Shown here one piece after another: positions 34,029 through 43,480 of a DNA stretch of 64,000 nucleotides. The translations under genes and the position numbers were made by a program. The DNA is from Streptomyces umbrinus (GTDB lineage Bacteria; Actinomycetota; Actinomycetes; Streptomycetales; Streptomycetaceae), in NCBI RefSeq assembly GCF_030817415.1, contig NZ_JAUSZI010000002.1:8060001-8124000 (forward strand), given 5' to 3'. Positions within the stretch are counted from its first letter, which is position 1, and each line of letters starts with the position of its first letter. Below the pieces are notes generated by a model, which saw only the letters and a program-made list of their open reading frames with translations, had not been told where the DNA came from and did not search any database.

Positions 34029-36776
34029 CTACGCATCCCCACCCGCAGCACCAGGATCCGCAGAAGCCACATCCAGCAACTGATACCGATCGATCGCCTG
34101 CTTGAGCACGGACCGGTCGACCTTGCCCTCGCGCGCGAGCTCCGTCAGCACCCCCACCACGATCGACTGCGCGTCGATGTGGAAGAACCGCCGGGCAGCC
34201 CCCCGGGTATCGGCGAAGCCGAATCCGTCGGCGCCCAGCGACTGGTAGGTCCCCGGCACCCAGCGAGCGATCTGGTCCGGAACCGACCGCATCCAGTCGG
34301 AGACGGCGACGAACGGCCCCTGCGCCCCGGACAGTTTCCGTGTCACATAGGGAACGCGCTGCTCCTCCTCGGGGTGCAGCAGATTGTGCCGCTCCACCTC
34401 GACGGCCTCGCGCCGCAGCTCGTTCCAGGAGGTCGCCGACCAGACGTCGGCCCGTACGTTCCAGTCCTCGGCGAGCATCCGCTGGGCCTCGACGGCCCAC
34501 GGTACGGCGACACCGGACGCCATGATCTGTGCCGGGATGGAGCCCGAAGTGCCCTCCGCGAAGCGGTGGATGCCCTTCAGGATGCCGTCGACATCGACGC
34601 CCTCGGGCTCGGCGGGGTGCTGGATCGGCTCGTTGTAGACGGTGAGGTAGTAGAAGACGTCCTCGCCGTGCGGGTGCTCGTCGGACGAGCCGTACATCCG
34701 CCGCAGCCCGTCCTTCACGATGTGCGCGATCTCGAACCCGTAGGCCGGGTCGTACGCGACGCACCCCGGGTTCGTCGAGGCGAGCAACTGCGAGTGCCCG
34801 TCCGCGTGCTGCAGACCCTCACCGGTCAGAGTCGTACGACCGGCGGTCGCGCCCAGTACGAAGCCGCGCGACAACTGGTCGGCCATCTGCCAGAACTGGT
34901 CGCCGGTGCGCTGGAAACCGAACATCGAGTAGAAGACGTACACCGGGATGAGCGGCTCGCCGTGCGTGGCGTACGCCGAACCGGCCGCGATCAGCGAGGC
35001 CGTACAGCCCGCCTCGGAGATGCCGTCGTGCAGCATCTGCCCGGTCGGCGACTCCTTGTACGCGAGGAGCAGATCGCGGTCCACGGCCTCGTACTGCTGG
35101 CCGAGCGGGTTGTAGATCTTCGCGCTCGGGAAGAACGAGTCCATGCCGAACGTGCGGTACTCGTCGGGCGCGATCAGCACGAACCGCTTGCCGATCTCCT
35201 TGTCCCGCATGAGGTCCTTGAGCAGCCGTACGAACGCCATGGTGGTGGCGATCGACTGCTGACCCGAACCCTTCTTCACACTCGCGTACGTCTTGTCCTC
35301 GGGCAGCGCGAGCGGCTTCGACCGCACGACGCGCGTCGGGACGTACCCGCCGAGCCCCTTGCGGCGGTCGTGCATGTACTGGATCTCCTCCGAGTTCCGG
35401 CCCGGGTGGTAGTACGGCGGCGCGCCGGACTCCAGCTCCTGGTCGGAGATCGGCAGGTGCAGCCGGTCGCGGAAGCCCTTGAGGTCGGCGACCGTCAGCT
35501 TCTTCATCTGGTGCGTGGCGTTGCGGCCCTCGAAGTTCGGGCCGAGCGTCCAGCCCTTGACCGTCTGCGCGAGGATCACGGTCGGCTGGCCGCTGTGCGC
35601 CTTGGCCGCCGCGTACGCCGCGTAGACCTTCTTGTGGTCGTGACCGCCGCGGCCCAGGTGCAGGATCTGGTCGTCGGTCATGTTCTCGACCATCGCCCGC
35701 AGCCGGTGGTCGTGACCGAAGAAGTGCTCGCGGATGTACGAGCCCGTCTCGGTGGCGTACGTCTGGAACTGTCCGTCGGGCGTGGTGTTCAGCTGGTTGA
35801 CGAGCACGCCGTCGCGGTCCTGCGCGAGCAGCGGGTCCCAACTGCGGTCCCAGACCAGCTTGATGACGTTCCAGCCGGCGCCGCGGAACTGCGACTCCAG
35901 CTCCTGGATGATCTTTCCGTTGCCGCGCACAGGACCGTCGAGGCGCTGGAGGTTGCAGTTGACGACGAACGTGAGGTTGTCCAGGCCCTCGCGCGCGGCG
36001 ATGGACAGCTGGCCGAGCGACTCGGGCTCGTCCATCTCGCCGTCACCGAGAAACGCCCAAACGTGGGACTTGGAGGTGTCCGCGATACCGCGCGCCTCCA
36101 TGTAGCGGTTCATTCGCGCCTGGAAGATCGCGCCGAGCGGACCGAGGCCCATCGAGACCGTCGGGAACTCCCAGAAGTCCGGCATCGACCGCGGGTGCGG
36201 GTACGACGACAGGCCGTTCGGCGCCTTTGACTTCTCCTGGCGGAAGGCGTCGAGCTGCTGCTCGCTCAGCCGGTCCAGCATGAACGCGCGGGCGTAGATT
36301 CCGGGGGAGGCGTGCCCCTGGAAGAAGATCTGGTCGCCGCCGTCGCCCTCGTCCTTGCCGCGGAAGAAGTGGTTGAAGCCCACGTCGTAGAGGGAGGCGG
36401 AGGACGCGAAGGTGGCGATGTGACCGCCGACGCCGATTCCGGGGCGCTGGGCCCTGGACACCATCACGGCCGCGTTCCAGCGGGTCGCGTTCAGGATCTT
36501 GCGCTCGATCTCCTCGTTGCCGGGGAAGAACGGCTCGTCCTTGGTGGCGATGGTGTTGACGTAGTCCGTGCTGCGCATCTCCGGCACGGCCACGCGCTTC
36601 TCGCGGGCCCGTTCGATCAGCCGCAGCATGAGATAGCGGGCCCGCTCCCGGCCCCGCTGGTCGACGGCGGCGTCGAGGGAGTCGAGCCACTCCTGGGTCT
36701 CTTCTGGATCGAAGTCAGGGACCTGACTCGGAAGGCCGCCAATGATGATCGGGTTGCGATCGGGTCCGGAAGCCAC
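34029..36776 (-). CDS. aceE: Pyruvate dehydrogenase E1 component, homodimeric
   Basis: 915 aa, the full length of the single-chain E1. It decarboxylates pyruvate with thiamine diphosphate and acetylates lipoyl-E2, feeding acetyl-CoA to the TCA cycle and to fatty acid synthesis. The ThDP motif [30 protein letters not shown] and the C-terminal transketolase-like domain are intact. It has a 500-bp upstream region shared with DUF3052, with two inverted GGTTACC sites close to the start. Confidence 0.97.
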   Translation of the reverse strand: MASGPDRNPIIIGGLPSQVPDFDPEETQEWLDSLDAAVDQRGRERARYLMLRLIERAREKRVAVPEMRSTDYVNTIATKDEPFFPGNEEIERKILNATRWNAAVMVSRAQRPGIGVGGHIATFASSASLYDVGFNHFFRGKDEGDGGDQIFFQGHASPGIYARAFMLDRLSEQQLDAFRQEKSKAPNGLSSYPHPRSMPDFWEFPTVSMGLGPLGAIFQARMNRYMEARGIADTSKSHVWAFLGDGEMDEPESLGQLSIAAREGLDNLTFVVNCNLQRLDGPVRGNGKIIQELESQFRGAGWNVIKLVWDRSWDPLLAQDRDGVLVNQLNTTPDGQFQTYATETGSYIREHFFGHDHRLRAMVENMTDDQILHLGRGGHDHKKVYAAYAAAKAHSGQPTVILAQTVKGWTLGPNFEGRNATHQMKKLTVADLKGFRDRLHLPISDQELESGAPPYYHPGRNSEEIQYMHDRRKGLGGYVPTRVVRSKPLALPEDKTYASVKKGSGQQSIATTMAFVRLLKDLMRDKEIGKRFVLIAPDEYRTFGMDSFFPSAKIYNPLGQQYEAVDRDLLLAYKESPTGQMLHDGISEAGCTASLIAAGSAYATHGEPLIPVYVFYSMFGFQRTGDQFWQMADQLSRGFVLGATAGRTTLTGEGLQHADGHSQLLASTNPGCVAYDPAYGFEIAHIVKDGLRRMYGSSDEHPHGEDVFYYLTVYNEPIQHPAEPEGVDVDGILKGIHRFAEGTSGSIPAQIMASGVAVPWAVEAQRMLAEDWNVRADVWSATSWNELRREAVEVERHNLLHPEEEQRVPYVTRKLSGAQGPFVAVSDWMRSVPDQIARWVPGTYQSLGADGFGFADTRGAARRFFHIDAQSIVVGVLTELAREGKVDRSVLKQAIDRYQLLDVASADPGAAGGDA

Positions 36777-37284
36777 GCTGTTCCTTCGCTCTCAGGGGGC
36801 CGCTTTTTCTCGGTTTTTCCCGGTTTTTTCTTGGGGGGTCTCTCTGGTTACCTGGGTCTCTGCACCGTTCCCCATCGTGTACCTCGGGGGCGGAAACGTC
36901 ATCTCTACCGAGAGGTAACCGAGACGTTCGTCCCGTCTCCCCAAGGGCGGGCCCGGCAAATCGCAACGATACGCCCGACCCGTGACGCGTACCGCAAAGC
37001 CTTTCGAGTCCCGTACCCTCGTAGGGTTCGTAAATCCACAAATGGGGCAGATTGGTGTGGTGTGCGTCACCAATGGCCAGGATTCCCTGCCTGGAGTTGC
37101 GGCGACACGGTCGGGATCGTCACCGTTTCGGCGGTCCCGACGGCCGGGTACTTGCGCGATCCGCCCCGCCCGTGTGGACTACGGCCAATGCTTCGCGCAC
37201 GCGCGTGGCTTGAACTTCCCCAAGCTCCAGGCTTCGCCCGAGCAGGGGGAGACCCCATTACCGAACATGATCAGGAGGCAACCC
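36777..37284. promoter_or_regulatory. 508-bp divergent control region of aceE and DUF3052
   Basis: No gene is supported here. Close to aceE lie GGTTACC (36846-36852) and its inverse GGTAACC (36914-36920), 68 bp apart; with one more base they read GGTTACCT and AGGTAACC. A T-rich tract (about 36807-36840) separates them from the aceE start, suggesting a leader. Near 37045-37075 the sequence is also less GC-rich. The DUF3052 side ends in the strong AGGAGG at 37272-37278. Confidence 0.45.
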
Positions 37285-37722
37285 GTGAGCGCGACCGCGG
37301 ACCACGCGGAGGAGCGGACGAGCCTGGCCACCAGGCTGGGATTCCAGCCCGAGCAGGTGGTCCAGGAGATCGGCTTCGACGACGACGTCGACCAGGAGCT
37401 CCGCGAGGCCATTGAAGAAGTCATCGGCAGCGAGCTCATGGACGAGGAGTACGACGACGTCGCCGACGCCGTAGTGCTCTGGTTCCGTGACGACGACGGC
37501 GACCTGACGGACGCGCTGGTGGATGCCACCACGTACGTCGAAGAGGGCGGCGCCGTCCTGCTGCTGACGCCGAAGACCGGCCGAGACGGGTATGTGGAGC
37601 CCAGCGACATCGCGGAAGCCGCGACGACCGCGGGTCTGTCCCAGACCAAGAGCATCAGCGTGGGGAAGGACTGGAGCGGGACCCGGCTGGCTACGCCGAA
37701 GGCGGCCAAGTCAAAGCGGTGA
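37285..37722 (+). CDS. DUF3052 domain protein
   Basis: 145 aa, acidic, from a GTG with AGGAGG 6 nt upstream. It is the conserved actinomycete neighbour of aceE, with ATRLGFQPEQVVQEIGFDDDVD and a C-terminal SKSISVGKDWSGTRLA. Single domain, no motifs of known catalysis. It sits between aceE and redox-stress genes; function unknown. Confidence 0.9.
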   Translation: MSATADHAEERTSLATRLGFQPEQVVQEIGFDDDVDQELREAIEEVIGSELMDEEYDDVADAVVLWFRDDDGDLTDALVDATTYVEEGGAVLLLTPKTGRDGYVEPSDIAEAATTAGLSQTKSISVGKDWSGTRLATPKAAKSKR

Positions 37723-37838
37723 CGCTCCGCTGAGTGGGGCGGGGGTTCAGGGGTTGGCACCCCTGGGCCCCCGTTTTTCGTCTCCCGGCTTCCGGCTTCC
37801 GGCTTTCGTCGTCGGCTGCGGGTGCGCTGTGGCTGGTC

Positions 37839-37881
37839 GCGCAGTTCCCCGCGCCCCTAAAAGGGGCGCGGGGAACTGCGC
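37839..37881. terminator. Perfect REP-like hairpin
   Basis: GCGCAGTTCCCCGCGCCCC (37839-37857) and its exact complement (37863-37881) surround the loop TAAAA. This is the type A element as a full palindrome, 117 bp after the DUF3052 stop, preceded by the flank GGCTGCGGGTGCG common to other copies. It probably terminates DUF3052 transcripts. The next 100 bp hold another GC-rich inverted stretch (GGGGGTTCGGGGGCGGAGCC) and no gene. Confidence 0.85.
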
Positions 37882-38031
37882 AATCTTATAGCCCCTCCGG
37901 CGTTTGAGGAGCGGGGGTTCGGGGGCGGAGCCCCTGAGTCAGGGACGGGAATGGGTAGGGGCGGCGGGGGCGAAAAGAGGTCTCTGCGTAGGGTGGGTGC
38001 CCCGAACGGCCCATGGAAGGGATGCAGGACG

Positions 38032-38499
38032 ATGACGATCGAGGTCGGCGACAAGGCCCCGGACTTCGAGCTGAAGGACAACCACGGCGCCACCGTGAAG
38101 CTCTCGGATTTTCGCGGTTCTCGCGGCGCGAAGAACGTGGTGCTGCTCTTCTACCCCTTCGCCTTCACCGGCGTCTGCACGGGCGAACTCTGCGCCCTGC
38201 GGGACAACCTGCCGAAGTTCTCCGACCGCGACACCCAGCTGCTCGCCGTCTCCAACGACTCCATCCACACCCTGCGCGTCTTCGCCGAGCAGGAGGGCCT
38301 GGAGTACCCGCTGCTGTCCGACTTCTGGCCGCACGGCGAGGTCTCGCGCGCGTACGGGGTCTTCGCGGAGGACAAGGGCTGCGCGGTGCGCGGCACCTTC
38401 GTCATCGACAAGGAGGGCATCGTCCGCTGGACCGTTGTCAACGCCCTGCCGGACGCCCGTGACCTGAACGCGTACGTGACGGCGCTCGACGGCCTGTGA
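38032..38499 (+). CDS. Peroxiredoxin (AhpE/Bcp-type)
   Basis: 155 aa thioredoxin-fold protein. Peroxidatic C49 lies in [12 protein letters not shown], and C54 is a possible resolving or structural Cys. [10 protein letters not shown] and [11 protein letters not shown] are family-typical. It reduces hydroperoxides. The ATG at 38032 has only a modest AGGA; the upstream frame to 37951 is not conserved-looking. Its place just before the terD genes fits a stress-response neighbourhood. Confidence 0.93.
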   Translation: MTIEVGDKAPDFELKDNHGATVKLSDFRGSRGAKNVVLLFYPFAFTGVCTGELCALRDNLPKFSDRDTQLLAVSNDSIHTLRVFAEQEGLEYPLLSDFWPHGEVSRAYGVFAEDKGCAVRGTFVIDKEGIVRWTVVNALPDARDLNAYVTALDGL

Positions 38500-38601
38500 T
38501 CCGGACGTGATCCCGGTATGACCCAGGCCTGATCCCGGCTCCGTGACCGGCCTGTGATGCCGACACTCTGGGATTCTTCACGCCCAGGGCCTGCGGCGGT
38601 G

Positions 38602-38630
38602 GGGAACCCCTCACTAGGATCGACACGTTG
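38602..38630 (+). promoter_or_regulatory. SigR-like promoter upstream of the first terD
   Basis: GGGAAC (38602-38607), 19 bp, GTTG (38627-38630) fits the disulfide-stress sigma factor consensus GGAAT-N18/19-GTT except for the last base of the -35. The predicted start is about 50 nt before the GTG at 38687. Confidence 0.5.
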
Positions 38631-38686
38631 ATCCGATACCAACGCACTACGGGGCGCACCGCCCCTGGACACCAATGGGAGGACTC

Positions 38687-39262
38687 GTGGGAGTCAGCCT
38701 CAGCAAGGGCGGCAACGTATCGCTGTCGAAGGAGGCCCCGGGACTGACCGCGGTCATCATCGGTCTGGGGTGGGACATCCGCACCACCACCGGTACCGAC
38801 TTCGACCTGGACGCCAGCGCCATCCTGACGAACGCGGAGGGCAAGGTCAGCAGTGACGCCAACTTCGTGTTCTTCAACAACCTGAAGAGCCCCGACGGCT
38901 CGGTCGAGCACACCGGTGACAACACCACCGGTGAGGGCGAGGGCGACGACGAGCAGATCAAGGTCAACCTCGCCGGCGTCCCGGCCGACATCGAGAAGAT
39001 CGTCTTCCCGGTCTCGATCTACGACGCCGAGAACCGCCAGCAGTCGTTCGGCCAGGTGCGCAACGCGTTCATCCGCGTCGTGAACCAGGCGGGCGAGGCG
39101 GAGATCGCCCGGTACGACCTTTCCGAGGACGCCTCCACGGAGACCGCGATGGTCTTCGGCGAGCTGTACCGCCACGGCGCGGAGTGGAAGTTCCGTGCCA
39201 TCGGTCAGGGGTATGCCTCAGGTCTGCGCGGCATCGCGCAGGACTTCGGCGTCAACGTCTGA
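38687..39262 (+). CDS. terD: TerD-family stress protein (TerD-1)
   Basis: 191 aa from a GTG with GGGAGG 4 nt upstream. The CABP-type calcium-binding beta fold is complete: [35 protein letters not shown] with acidic Ca2+ ligands, and [15 protein letters not shown] at the end. TerD proteins bind Ca2+ and are linked to tellurite and oxidative or membrane stress; in Streptomyces they affect development. Paralogue of the next gene, about 70 percent identical by eye. Confidence 0.95.
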   Translation: MGVSLSKGGNVSLSKEAPGLTAVIIGLGWDIRTTTGTDFDLDASAILTNAEGKVSSDANFVFFNNLKSPDGSVEHTGDNTTGEGEGDDEQIKVNLAGVPADIEKIVFPVSIYDAENRQQSFGQVRNAFIRVVNQAGEAEIARYDLSEDASTETAMVFGELYRHGAEWKFRAIGQGYASGLRGIAQDFGVNV

Positions 39263-39319
39263 GCCACCCCGGGGTCGTGGTCCGGCCCCGGGCAGCTTCA
39301 AACCGCTTCACCTTTTTTC

Positions 39320-39356
39320 CGTCCGGCGTCGCACACTCCTAGTGCGGCGCCGGACG
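39320..39356. terminator. Hairpin between the two terD genes
   Basis: Arms 39320-39334 and 39342-39356 (CGTCCGGCGTCGCAC, 14 of 15 paired) with a 7-nt loop. A TTTTTT run lies on its left side, so it would be a better stop for minus-strand RNA; for the plus strand it may attenuate read-through and give the two terD genes different levels. Confidence 0.6.
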
Positions 39357-39397
39357 TGCTCGACAACCCAATGGCTTGACCGGGGAGGACAAGGATC

Positions 39398-39973
39398 ATG
39401 GGCGTCACGCTCGCCAAGGGGGGCAATGTCTCCCTCTCCAAGGCCGCACCGAACCTCACACAGGTGATGATCGGGCTCGGCTGGGACGCACGCTCGACCA
39501 CCGGAGCAGACTTCGACCTCGATGCCAGCGCGCTGCTGTGCAACTCGGGGCGGGTGCTCGGTGACGAGTGGTTCATCTTCTACAACCAGCTCAAGAGCCC
39601 CGACGGCTCGGTCGAGCACACCGGGGACAACCTCACGGGTGAGGGCGACGGCGACGACGAGTCTCTCCTGATCGACCTCTCCAAGGTGCCCGCCAACGTC
39701 GACAAGATCGTCTTCCCGGTCTCCATCCATGACGCCGACAACCGCGGCCAGACCTTCGGTCAGGTCAGCAACGCCTTCATCCGCGTCGTCAACCAGGCCG
39801 ACGGCCAGGAACTCGCCCGCTACGACCTCTCCGAGGACGCCTCCACGGAGACCGCGATGATCTTCGGCGAGGTCTACCGCTACGGCGCGGAGTGGAAGTT
39901 CCGCGCGGTGGGACAGGGGTACGCGTCCGGACTGCGGGGCATCGCCCTGGACTTCGGGGTCAACGTCTCGTAG
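39398..39973 (+). CDS. terD: TerD-family stress protein (TerD-2)
   Basis: 191 aa with GGGGAGGA upstream. Same domain and Ca2+ loops as the preceding copy ([32 protein letters not shown]). Tandem duplicates of this kind are the normal core of Streptomyces Ter loci. Confidence 0.95.
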   Translation: MGVTLAKGGNVSLSKAAPNLTQVMIGLGWDARSTTGADFDLDASALLCNSGRVLGDEWFIFYNQLKSPDGSVEHTGDNLTGEGDGDDESLLIDLSKVPANVDKIVFPVSIHDADNRGQTFGQVSNAFIRVVNQADGQELARYDLSEDASTETAMIFGEVYRYGAEWKFRAVGQGYASGLRGIALDFGVNVS

Positions 39974-40252
39974 GGCCGCCCGGGTCCGGGGAAGGTGCCC
40001 CTGGGGACCGAAGGAGAGGCCACCGCCCGCCGTGCACCGAAAGCAGTGTGGCGGGCGGGGCCGAAGGCGCGACACTGGCGTCCGCACCCTCTGGACCTGC
40101 GACTCTCCAGCTGGGGTGGCCCGGCCCTCTCGTCCGAGGGGTCGTCCCTCTAGACTTTGTGGTCAATGTTTCGTAAAGCCGGGTACGGCGGGGGGAAACC
40201 CCCTCCGGACTTCGTCCGGGGGTAGCCCCCCATACTCACGATTGGGTAGCCA
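39974..40252 (+). promoter_or_regulatory. Structured leader between terD-2 and the TerC-like gene
   Basis: This 279-bp gap holds a 9-bp hairpin (CCGCCCGCC 40023-40031 with 40050-40058) that may end terD-2 RNA. Nearer the start codon, a G6 run (about 40190), C5 run, the hairpin CCGGAC-TTC-GTCCGG (40205-40219) and a C6 run (about 40226) can pair in competing ways. I checked for the yybP-ykoY manganese motif that often precedes TerC-type genes and could not recognise its conserved loops. Confidence 0.45.
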
Positions 40253-41398
40253 GTGGTTCTGAAAACCTTCGGCTGGTCGTTCGCGGTCACCGCGCTCGGC
40301 TTGGTCGCAGCGGTGCTGATCGACGGATGGACCGCGTTCGGGATCGTGCTGATCCTGTCCATCCTCGAGATCTCGCTGTCCTTCGACAACGCTGTGGTCA
40401 ACGCCGGAATCCTGAAGAAGATGAGTGCCTTCTGGCAGCGGATCTTCCTCACCGTCGGCATCCTGATCGCCGTCTTCGGAATGCGGCTCGTCTTCCCCGT
40501 CGTGATCGTCGCGATCAGCGCCTCCCTCGGCCCCATCGAGGCGGTCGACCTGGCGCTCAACGACGCCGACCGCTACCAGGAACTGGTCACGGACGCCCAC
40601 CCGTCGATCGCGGCCTTCGGTGGCATGTTCCTGCTGATGATCTTCCTCGACTTCATCTTCGAGGACCGTGACATCAAGTGGCTCGGCTGGCTGGAGCGCC
40701 CGCTGGCCAAGCTCGGCAAGGTCGACATGCTGTCGGCCTGCATCGCCCTGATCGTCCTGCTGATCACCGCGCTGTACCTCGCCCCGAAGGCCCACCTGCA
40801 CGCCGGGTCCGCCGACAAGGCGGAGACGGTCCTGCTCTCCGGCATCGCCGGCCTCATCACCTACCTCGTGGTCGGCGGGCTCTCCGGCTTCTTCGAGAAC
40901 CGTCTCGAGGAAGCGGAGGAGCGCGAGCACGAGGAAGAGGAGGAGGCCAAGCGCAGCGGCAAGCAGGTCTCCGCGGGGGCACTCGTCGGCAAGGCCGCCT
41001 TCTTCATGTTCCTGTACCTCGAGGTCCTGGACGCGTCGTTCTCCTTCGACGGCGTCATCGGCGCCTTCGCCATCACGAACGACATCATCCTGATGGCCCT
41101 CGGCCTCGGCATCGGCGCCATGTACGTCCGGTCGCTCACGGTCTACCTGGTCCGCCAGGGCACCCTCGACGACTACGTCTACCTGGAGCACGGCGCGCAC
41201 TACGCGATCGGCGCCCTCGCCGGCATCCTGCTCATCACGATCCGCTTCGAGGTCAACGAGATCGTCACCGGCCTCATCGGTGTCGTCCTCATCGCCTGGT
41301 CCTTCTGGTCCTCCGTGCGCCGCAACCGGGCGATCGCGGCCGCAGAGGGAAAAGCTGAGGCCTCGGACGACAAGGCTGAGATCTCGTCCGGGGTGTGA
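40253..41398 (+). CDS. TerC/DUF475-family integral membrane protein
   Basis: 381 aa from a GTG. About nine membrane segments; paired acidic motifs EISLSFDNAVVNA (about 39-51) and LEVLDASFSFDGVIGA (about 254-269) are the inverted-repeat metal-site signature of the TerC/LysE-like fold. A charged cytoplasmic loop (EEAEEREHEEEEEAKR) lies between the halves. Relatives move or sense Mn2+ or Ca2+, or help metallate exported proteins. It is the membrane part of this Ter island. Confidence 0.9.
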   Translation: MVLKTFGWSFAVTALGLVAAVLIDGWTAFGIVLILSILEISLSFDNAVVNAGILKKMSAFWQRIFLTVGILIAVFGMRLVFPVVIVAISASLGPIEAVDLALNDADRYQELVTDAHPSIAAFGGMFLLMIFLDFIFEDRDIKWLGWLERPLAKLGKVDMLSACIALIVLLITALYLAPKAHLHAGSADKAETVLLSGIAGLITYLVVGGLSGFFENRLEEAEEREHEEEEEAKRSGKQVSAGALVGKAAFFMFLYLEVLDASFSFDGVIGAFAITNDIILMALGLGIGAMYVRSLTVYLVRQGTLDDYVYLEHGAHYAIGALAGILLITIRFEVNEIVTGLIGVVLIAWSFWSSVRRNRAIAAAEGKAEASDDKAEISSGV

Positions 41399-41503
41399 CA
41401 CCGCTTCGAGTGAGGAACGCTCTGTGAGGGGCGGCCGTCGAGGGATTCCTCGCGGCCGCCCCGGCGCATTCATCGAGGTGAACAGGGAAGCGTGGGGGCG
41501 GGA

Positions 41504-42241
41504 ATGAGCTTCTGGGAAGGCTTGTGGCGCGGCCGGTCGACGGACTTCGACTCGGGCAGCGCGGCGACCAACGCCATAGAACTGACCAAACGGAACCAGA
41601 CCATCTCGCTCACCAAACAGGGCGCCGCCACCGGCAACCTCCGCATCAACCTGTCCTGGCGGATGCGCACCTCCGACATCGGCGGTTCCCAGCGGGACAG
41701 CCTGCTGCGCCACCCCTTCAAGGCCTTCAAGCCGGACGTGGTGCAGGCGCACACCCAGAGCATGGTCAACGTCGACCTCGACCTGGGCTGCATGTACGAG
41801 CTCGCGGACGGCACCAAGGGAGTCGTACAGCCACTGGGCGGCTTTCTGGGCGAGCTCAACGGCGCGCCGTACGTGAAACTCAGCGGTGACGACCGCTTCG
41901 GCTCCGGCTCGGGCGAGACGATCTTCGTCAACCTCGATCACCGCGAGCAGATAAAGCGGCTCCTGGTCTTCGTCTACATCTACGACCAGACCCCCGCATT
42001 CGACCGTACGCACGCGATCGTGACGCTCTTCCCGAGCAACGGGCCCCGGATCGAGATCGGCCTCGACGAACGGCACTCGCAGGCCAGGTCCTGCGCGGTG
42101 GTCATGATCGAGAACGTCAAGAACGAACTGGTGGTGCGTCGCGAGGTGAAGTTCGTGTACGGGTTCCAGGCGGAGCTCGACCGGCTCTACGGCTGGGGCC
42201 TGCAGTGGGGTCGCGGCTACAAGACGAAAGCCGACCGCTGA
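41504..42241 (+). CDS. TerD-fold protein of the TerA type
   Basis: 245 aa from the ATG at 41504 (a GTG at 41492 is possible). It opens MSFWEGLWRGRSTDFDSGSA, an ~30-residue N-terminal tag, then a TerD-like fold with VNVDLDLGCMYELADG and DDRFGSGSGETIFVNLD acidic loops and the end FVYGFQAELDRLYGWGLQW. The Ca2+ sites are only partly conserved relative to TerD. It probably partners the TerD proteins at the membrane. Confidence 0.85.
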   Translation: MSFWEGLWRGRSTDFDSGSAATNAIELTKRNQTISLTKQGAATGNLRINLSWRMRTSDIGGSQRDSLLRHPFKAFKPDVVQAHTQSMVNVDLDLGCMYELADGTKGVVQPLGGFLGELNGAPYVKLSGDDRFGSGSGETIFVNLDHREQIKRLLVFVYIYDQTPAFDRTHAIVTLFPSNGPRIEIGLDERHSQARSCAVVMIENVKNELVVRREVKFVYGFQAELDRLYGWGLQWGRGYKTKADR

Positions 42242-42306
42242 CCACGCGCTGCCGCTGGGCTTGGCGGGGGCGCCTCAGGGCTCGGGGGGTCCGGTTCGGT
42301 GGCGGC

Positions 42307-42362
42307 TGCGGGTCGTCTGTGGCTTGTCGCGCAGTTCCCCGCGCCCCTTCGGGCGCCCCAGG
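42307..42362. repeat. Dispersed GC-rich element (type A, inverted orientation)
   Basis: GGCTGCGGGTCGTCTGTGGC, TTGTCGCGCAGTTCCCCGCG, CCCCTTCGGGCGCCCC. It lies between convergent TerA-like and TerD-YGYP genes; GGGCGCCC forms the loop-side stem. Confidence 0.8.
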
Positions 42363-42369
42363 GCGCCCT

Positions 42370-43281
42370 CTATCGACCGATGAACTGGGGGCCCTGTGGG
42401 GGCAGCCTGAAGTCCGGGTCGGGGAGGGGGGCCACCGGCTGGGGGTAGCCGTAGCCGGAGTGGGCGGTTGCCGGGGCGGGCTGGGACGGGGCCGTCTGCG
42501 GGTAGCCGTAGGCGGGCTGGCTGGTGGGCTGTGGGTAGCCGTAGGCGGGCTGCACGGCGGGCGGCTGCTGCCGGGTGGGCTCCGGGCCCGCCGCGGCCGG
42601 TGGATAGCCGTACGACGGCTGCTGGGGCATCGGGGGCAGTTGCGTGGGCTGCTCCGGCGGCAGCGGCAGCGGCTGCGCGCCGGCGGGCGGGCCGGGCAGG
42701 GCGGACGCCGACGGGTCCCCGACCTCGGACTCGTCCACCGAGATGCCGTAGTCGGAGGCCAGCCCCTGCAGGCCGTTCGTATAGCCCTCGCCGAGCGCCC
42801 GGAACTTCCAGCCCTCGCCGCGGCGGTACAGCTCGCCGCAGACCAGCGCGGTCTCCTCGCCGGTCTGTGGCTTGATGTCGAAGTACGCCACCGGCTCGGC
42901 GTCCCCGAGAACGGCGTCGTACAGCAGGATCCGCAGGGCGCTGACCCGGTCGAAGGTGACGCCGTCGGCCGAAGCGACAAGGAGAATTCGGCCCACTCCA
43001 TTGTCAACGCCGACGAGATCCGACTGAATCGTGTCGGTGAGCCCCTCGGCGAGACCCTCGTTCACGCGCTTCTTGCCGAGTCGCCAGACCTTGCCCGAGG
43101 GATGCCGGGGCTGGTTGTAGAAAACGAAGTCCTCGTCGGACCGCACACGACCGTCGAGGCCGAGGAGCAGCGCGGAGGCATCCACGTCCGGGACACCCCG
43201 TCCCGGCGTCCAGCGCAGCACGGCGCGCACCGCAGTGGCGTCCAGCGGGACGTTCGACCCCTTCAGCATCGCGTGCGTCAT
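42370..43281 (-). CDS. TerD-family protein with C-terminal Pro/Tyr-rich repeat tail
   Basis: 303 aa. Residues 1-185 are a TerD domain ([53 protein letters not shown]). Residues 186-303 are disordered-type sequence with four YGYP motifs spaced 15-25 residues apart among Pro, Gln and Ala. Such tails in actinomycetes often mediate phase separation or scaffolding, here perhaps clustering Ter proteins; that is inference. It is the only minus-strand gene of the Ter island. Confidence 0.88.
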   Translation of the reverse strand: MTHAMLKGSNVPLDATAVRAVLRWTPGRGVPDVDASALLLGLDGRVRSDEDFVFYNQPRHPSGKVWRLGKKRVNEGLAEGLTDTIQSDLVGVDNGVGRILLVASADGVTFDRVSALRILLYDAVLGDAEPVAYFDIKPQTGEETALVCGELYRRGEGWKFRALGEGYTNGLQGLASDYGISVDESEVGDPSASALPGPPAGAQPLPLPPEQPTQLPPMPQQPSYGYPPAAAGPEPTRQQPPAVQPAYGYPQPTSQPAYGYPQTAPSQPAPATAHSGYGYPQPVAPLPDPDFRLPPQGPQFIGR

Positions 43282-43402
43282 GCGGTCATCCTGCCTTCTC
43301 GGTCCTGGTCACGACAACGCGGGGTGACTTCCCGACCGGCCCGATCCGCGGACGGGAGACACAATGGTGTTTGCCTGCGTTACCTGAATTTCATGCCCGG
43401 TG

Positions 43403-43436
43403 GGAACCCTTGACATGGATCTCTACGTACTATTAC
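43403..43436 (+). promoter_or_regulatory. Overlapping ECF-like and housekeeping-like promoter for the biosynthetic operon
   Basis: GGAACC (43403-43408), 17 bp, CGTA (43426-43429) resembles an ECF sigma promoter. Overlapping it, TTGACA (43410-43415), 15 bp, TATTAC (43431-43436) resembles a housekeeping promoter with a short spacer. Both would give a transcript starting 35-45 nt before the CitE-like gene. Confidence 0.4.
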
Positions 43437-43480
43437 CGGCCACATATCGTCAGGCCGCCTAGCCGCCCCGGGGGAGACTC

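Noticed and set aside
33324..36230. 968-codon plus-strand frame opposite aceE
   Set aside because: Same kind of antisense artefact; aceE is unambiguous.
39974..40252. yybP-ykoY (Mn2+) riboswitch before the TerC-type gene
   Set aside because: I looked for the conserved loop sequences and could not identify them; only unrelated hairpins are present.
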